Assembly: GCA_002428205.1 (NCBI GenBank)
Contig: DIUH01000455.1
Location: 1,611 to 15,358 of the forward strand
Direction: 5' to 3'
Length of the DNA stretch: 13,748 bases
DNA from: Planctomycetaceae bacterium UBA6163
Lineage (GTDB): Bacteria; Planctomycetota; Planctomycetia; Pirellulales; Pirellulaceae
Under the pieces are notes generated by a model that had not been told where the DNA came from, did no database searches, and worked only from the letters and a program-made list of their open reading frames with translations. A program made the translations under genes and the position numbers. How positions within the stretch are numbered: position 1 is the first letter of the stretch; each line of letters starts with the position of its first letter. Shown one piece after another: positions 11,201-13,748 of this stretch.

Positions 11201-13062
11201 CAGCGTTGCAACAGATGGTCCGGCGAAAATCCGCTGCTGCGACCCATCATGTTTTGGTTCAGCGCTTCATTGCGATCGATCAACAGGGCCCAAGCGAGCG
11301 ATTGGTCGGCCAGGTCGACGGCGACAATTGCGCCAGCCCCTGTCGAGCAAATCAGCATGCCTTCGTGGTACGAAGGTGTCGCGCCGGCGATCCGACGGAT
11401 CGGATCGTTGTTGACGCGTCCCGATTCGACGGCCAGCAATTGTTGCCGCCAACGCTGCAATCCGGTCGCGGCGTCGAGACAAATCAATAGGATGTCGCCG
11501 GAAACTTCTGCCATGACATACAACGCGTCGCCAAGCGGCAAAGGTGCGCCAAGGAAGAAGACTTCGCCCCAGCCTTCATCGTTCTCCGCTGGTCCACCGA
11601 TTCGCCACAGCAGTTTGCCTTCTGTGGCTAGGTCCAGAGCGACAAGAGAATTGGAAGAAGATGCCGTAGGGCGTGTACCCTGAAAACCCATCAAGGCGTT
11701 GTACTGCAACACTTCGACTTCGGCCAAATCAGCTAGAAAAAACACACGTTTGCCGTCACTGGTGATTCGACCATAGGGCAAATCGTTCCAAACTCGTTGC
11801 TTTAGCAACGTTTGGCCGTTTGCCTCTTCCAGCAACATCGCCTCTTCATCCGTCGATTCCGCTTCGACCACAGAATCGAACCATGGATATTGCCAAACCA
11901 GTTTGCCAGTGCGGAAGTCGAGACCATACAGCCGTTCGGTCGAACGCATCAGAACTTGCTCACCAACCTTCAGCGGCATCCATGATGGGGGCACCACGGC
12001 ACCAGCGGTCGACATGGTTTCAGACGTTTCGTCCAACATCCGTTGTTGCGCCGGTGTTGCCGCCGTTCTAGCTTCCCATCGAGGAATCGACAGCGGCATT
12101 TGGCCACCGGAGTTTTCCGAACGGCTCGGGTCGCCGCCAAGCATCCGGGATTCGCCGTCATCAATCGACCTCCGTTTTGTCGCTTTCGCAAATCGCTCAG
12201 ACAACCACTGATCAAACTCCGCCGTCGTAAAATTTTTGCCTGTTGCCTTGCCAACCTGCAGGCCGGGCGGAGTCACTTTTTCGCCAGCGAGTTCGATCGT
12301 GATCGGCTGAGTCTGGTCGATCGCACTTTGGGCATCCGCCTTATCGTCTTCCGCTGCGAAAATGTCTTCGTTGTCGGCATTAACTTGGAACACCAAATCT
12401 TTTCTTCCGGACGCACGCAGCATCGCCGCACGCATCACTTCAGCACCCACCGCTGCGTCGGCTGACAATTTGGGATGCGTCAACAGGGCTTCGAGCAATC
12501 GCTGGGCTTGTAACGGCCGGCCGAGCGAGATCGAACGTTGAGCTAACAGGGCCGTCGCGTCGCGTCCCGCTTCCGTGTGAAAAAATCTCCTCCGCACTTC
12601 GGCGACCGCTTCCCAGTCGCGTGACGCAGCCGCGTCGTTCATCAACTCCCGAGCTTCAGGGCCATACCGTAGTTCATAGATGTCAATACCAGCGGCCGGC
12701 ATTGAACTGAGCAAACGACGTGCTTCGCCGAACAGCGTGTTACGAATGGCGATGTTCCGCCCCGCAGTCGGATCTACTGCGTCGAGAAAAAAATCCTGGC
12801 CGGAGAGTTCGTCTTCGTTGTCGCTGGACGGTTGTCGTTGGAGCAAATCGCCCAGCGTTACGACCGCTTCGCTGTAGCGTTTTTGGCCGATCGCCCGCTC
12901 TGCTTCACGCAATTGTTGAAGCAACCCACGCGGCGGTTCGATCAACCGGCCCGCTTCGGTCTGATGACCCATCTGAAACAACGCCTGGGCATTGGCAGGT
13001 GGCAATCCGGCGAGCGTGGCGCTAGTCAAACAAATCGCAATGGTGATCGCAAGGCGAAGCAT
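8287..13062 (-). CDS. exported protein with two PQQ/WD-like beta-propellers and TPR-like helices
   Basis: This 1591-residue protein begins with a clear signal peptide (MLRLAITIAICLTSATLAG, probable cleavage after A-N-A25), so it acts in the periplasm or outside. Residues about 35-215 are helical and TPR-like (EAERAIGQKRYSEAV; YELRYGPEARELM). A first propeller region (about 360-785) shows repeated blade motifs such as LDFRTGKLVWQYPW, LDAATGLQRWRQQ, IDLMTGEKRWKE and ANTETGERTWES. TPR-like helices follow (about 793-851: NPDDFQAVIRKAELLLQEGD, AESLKWLDRARQMDPDDAHA) and a further helical stretch. A second propeller region (about 1100-1530) has YDAMTAEPRWRN, FDPFSGKDLLRH and ISLADGKIAWQHSL. The last 44 residues are Pro/Ala/Asp-rich and disordered. 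PQQ-like blades do not by themselves mean PQQ binding, and I see no dehydrogenase catalytic or heme motif. A scaffold or binding role is inferred. The ATG at 13062 has GGAAGA four bases upstream. The gene is convergent with the protease gene. Confidence 0.93.
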   Translation of the reverse strand: MLRLAITIAICLTSATLAGLPPANAQALFQMGHQTEAGRLIEPPRGLLQQLREAERAIGQKRYSEAVVTLGDLLQRQPSSDNEDELSGQDFFLDAVDPTAGRNIAIRNTLFGEARRLLSSMPAAGIDIYELRYGPEARELMNDAAASRDWEAVAEVRRRFFHTEAGRDATALLAQRSISLGRPLQAQRLLEALLTHPKLSADAAVGAEVMRAAMLRASGRKDLVFQVNADNEDIFAAEDDKADAQSAIDQTQPITIELAGEKVTPPGLQVGKATGKNFTTAEFDQWLSERFAKATKRRSIDDGESRMLGGDPSRSENSGGQMPLSIPRWEARTAATPAQQRMLDETSETMSTAGAVVPPSWMPLKVGEQVLMRSTERLYGLDFRTGKLVWQYPWFDSVVEAESTDEEAMLLEEANGQTLLKQRVWNDLPYGRITSDGKRVFFLADLAEVEVLQYNALMGFQGTRPTASSSNSLVALDLATEGKLLWRIGGPAENDEGWGEVFFLGAPLPLGDALYVMAEVSGDILLICLDAATGLQRWRQQLLAVESGRVNNDPIRRIAGATPSYHEGMLICSTGAGAIVAVDLADQSLAWALLIDRNEALNQNMMGRSSGFSPDHLLQRWWDGTPRIVGDTVYVTPIESDRLFAIDLMTGEKRWKEIARTQFGSRYLAGIREDKLILVGNDHIRAANTETGERTWESPTGWLDAGEQVSGTGTFGDFTTPGDQVRKPAYFVPTTANRIVAVSLADGKPLGYRETQFPTGNLVAVSGQIVSQSATTLSVAHGQMTLLPIVTAALESNPDDFQAVIRKAELLLQEGDLAESLKWLDRARQMDPDDAHAENLSVRAMLTALRNDFAGNRELLPELEQLIYWPADQVDLIKLQVRASLERDDRTDAVKRLINLSKLVSREPSLASVGRAGHDDSSRQVSLDGWLAARVHESASGASEDQMAEINRMIGEYLGEYIGAATPMVKRLLVHFGSQAGGRSLTARLMERYRNDGAFLAMERLVLGASNATPETISRLEAWQRESLAEIYARGGLLPDAAAMLAAIDPEKDTGRLVESMVLTPEEIAKLSSANQTAQWGKHVTVRLPQEMIRVRGSMIKPVIGKTRRVVGETFKGWQVISDQSSPFAIRDPLGAVYPIPLDGMNRRDDMTRQAVFSGGLMVAMLPGELIGVDLFQVMRGQIDSVIWRRPWRADSSSGGIKPRSESTKFGDQIYRYVISGTGGDGGSTELVLGPIVGDTFYVLQGNELIAYDAMTAEPRWRNLETPRGGVIVCDGSRVAVVSTNSRSIVQFDCRDGKRISETPLDDYQIWASTDEAVLMYREINDTTRDLVLFDPFSGKDLLRHQYTDLSATNRVYGRVINGSHVVTLAASGDVLVWDIQNAREISKLKIDPIETLKGLQVIPHQDSLVLLPNTSATSEDRAGVAVQTNSGQDHVRVDVAIINISLADGKIAWQHSLDNEPWGCTITQSSASPLLVLSRGKSRYLTTGSRTKTIDVQAIDFRNGKPVQTLDQPVESFSNDIETILSVQPPQLVLVSIGNLRLEYLFSDTPDKPSDAPGADKKPDAASDGQPNAKTAPALPPAIEDSENNP

Positions 13063-13066
13063 GGGG

Positions 13067-13072
13067 TCTTCC
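13067..13072 (-). promoter_or_regulatory. Shine-Dalgarno-like site of the propeller gene
   Basis: On the minus strand GGAAGA is followed by CCCC and then the ATG at 13062. Together with the signal peptide that begins at this Met, it fixes the start. A GATAAT hexamer (13089-13084 on the minus strand) is the best -10-like match upstream, but it lies only about 22 bases before the ATG and has no good -35 partner. Confidence 0.45.
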
Positions 13073-13208
13073 GTGGTGGGGCAATTATCAAGAGCGAATC
13101 GCGGTGTGGCCGCATCCGCCGCTCATCCCTTTATTGTATCGCATAGTGAGCGATGAAATGCATCCGCCGAAGGCGATCACAGAAGAAATATGTTCATTAA
13201 TCAGCCAA

Positions 13209-13511
13209 TCAGCCCGCGTTTTGTGTCGCCATGCTGATCGTCATCGAGTACGGGCCAGATTCGTGGCGACGACCAAAAGTGGGCCGCGGCGGCTTGGCCT
13301 TTGACATCGGCACAGCACCCAAGGCCTGCTTTAGCTGGCCAACTTGATCAGGCGACATCTCGACCGATGACTGCTCAAACCATCCGATCGCTTCGCTGTA
13401 GCTCTCTCGGCGCAACGCCACTCCGCTGGAACCGAAGCCCCGGCGATGAACCAAAACCACGCGGCTAAGTTCATCGTCGCCTTGCAATACCGACAAAATC
13501 GTTTCGTCCAT
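13209..13511 (-). CDS. hypothetical protein, 100 aa
   Basis: A complete frame runs from ATG at 13511 to TGA at 13209. Its codon use (many CGC, GGC, GCG, TCG, TTG) resembles that of the flanking propeller gene, and it is the only sensible frame here, so I consider it real. The N-terminal two thirds look folded, with LSRVVLVHRRGFGSSG and RRESYSEAIGWFEQSSVEM followed by a helix SPDQVGQLKQAL. The tail is Pro/Arg-rich (AKPPRPTFGRRHESG) and probably flexible. It has no signal peptide or membrane segment and no motif I recognise. It lies 146 bases upstream of the propeller gene on the same strand, so co-transcription is possible. A Fur-box-like palindrome lies 62 bases upstream of its start. Confidence 0.6.
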   Translation of the reverse strand: MDETILSVLQGDDELSRVVLVHRRGFGSSGVALRRESYSEAIGWFEQSSVEMSPDQVGQLKQALGAVPMSKAKPPRPTFGRRHESGPYSMTISMATQNAG

Positions 13512-13572
13512 AGCGACCTAACAGGGCAGTTACAGAGGTGGGTTGAGCGACTGGTGACGGGGCGAGATGCTG

Positions 13573-13589
13573 TTGAGAGTCAATCTCAA
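13573..13589 (-). promoter_or_regulatory. palindromic operator candidate, Fur-box-like
   Basis: TTGAGA (13573-13578) and TCTCAA (13584-13589) form an exact inverted repeat around a five-base spacer. On the minus strand it reads TTGAGATTGACTCTCAA, resembling Fur-family operators of the TGAGAATGATTCTCA type. It sits 62 bases upstream of the 100-residue gene, in the place of a promoter. The regulator assignment is inference from similarity only. Confidence 0.35.
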
Positions 13590-13641
13590 TATCACCAGCG
13601 TAAGCATCTGCGGCGGCGTGTCAATAGATTTCGGAAATAAA

Positions 13642-13748
13642 GGTAGTAGGCACACTCCGTGTGCCGTAACCCGAGGTAGTAGGCACACTCCGTGTGCCGT
13701 AACCCAAGGTAGTAGGCACACTCCGTGTGCCGTAACCCAAGGTAGTAG
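13642..13748. repeat. 33-bp tandem repeat with central palindrome, REP-like, cut by window end
   Basis: Copies start at 13642, 13675 and 13708, and a fourth begins at 13741 and leaves the window. The three full copies differ at a single base near the unit end (CCGA versus CCAA). Each contains GGCACACTCCGTGTGCC, a perfect seven-base stem with a TCC loop, flanked by GGTAGTA and GTAACCC. The 33-base period keeps all reading frames open, which creates spurious frames such as repeated GSRHTPCAVT. I recall this type of palindromic unit as common between genes in Rhodopirellula-like genomes, but cannot verify that here. Confidence 0.9.

Noticed and set aside
8287..13062. Assignment as a PQQ-dependent alcohol dehydrogenase
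   Set aside because: The blade motifs match, but I see no dehydrogenase active-site pattern, no heme-binding C-x-x-C-H, and the helical insert is unlike that family.
13530..13721. 63-residue minus-strand frame with repeated VTAHGVCLLP
   Set aside because: It is made by the 33-bp tandem repeats, whose length is a multiple of three. It is not a real gene.
13642..13748. CRISPR array
   Set aside because: The units are contiguous 33-base tandem copies with no variable spacers between them.

Overview
The window looks like chromosomal DNA from a marine planctomycete, most likely a Rhodopirellula/Pirellulaceae-type organism. This rests on the very long secreted protein with an LEPR-type N-terminal motif, SdrD-B-like and dockerin-like domains, a long PQQ-type beta-propeller protein, weak Shine-Dalgarno sequences and a GC content in the mid-50s. 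No identity search was possible, so the taxon is inferred.

Layout: (1) Positions 1-427 form a leader with a possible 48-codon ORF (115-261) and a good sigma70-like promoter, TTGTCA-N17-TGTAAT, at 327-355. (2) Positions 428-7825 (+) encode a 2465-residue secreted multidomain protein. It carries three apparently intact proteases of three unrelated folds: a trypsin/V8-like serine protease (H308/D367/S441), a metzincin-type zinc protease (HEVGHTLGLVH at 1138-1148, Met-turn M1171) and a kexin/furin-like subtilase (D1681/H1719/N1822/S1895) with its P-domain. Pre-peptidase C-terminal (PPC) domains, two SdrD-B-like repeats and three dockerin-like calcium loops surround them. (3) Positions 7826-8286 are a convergent intergenic region with two hairpins. 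(4) Positions 8287-13062 (-) encode a 1591-residue exported protein with two PQQ/WD-like beta-propeller regions joined by helical TPR-like segments. (5) Positions 13209-13511 (-) encode an unrecognised 100-residue protein with a Fur-box-like palindrome upstream. (6) Positions 13642-13748 hold a 33-bp tandem repeat with a central palindrome, running off the window edge.

The main discovery is the architecture of the giant protein. Two SdrD-B-like repeats each stop after the conserved 'W-x-Q-T-F-P' strand, and their closing segment (G-x-H-x-V ... N-F-G-N-R) reappears only after a complete protease module. A metalloprotease plus PPC (about 441 residues) sits in repeat 1, and a subtilase with prodomain and P-domain (about 647 residues) sits in repeat 2. 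This reads as two nested insertions at the same loop of a duplicated scaffold, giving a single-chain three-protease machine that may process itself at a dibasic site (R1632-R1633).

The genes do not form one obvious pathway. The protease protein and the propeller protein are convergent and separately expressed. Both appear to work outside the cytoplasm, which suits a surface or secreted polymer-degrading lifestyle, but a functional link is not shown.
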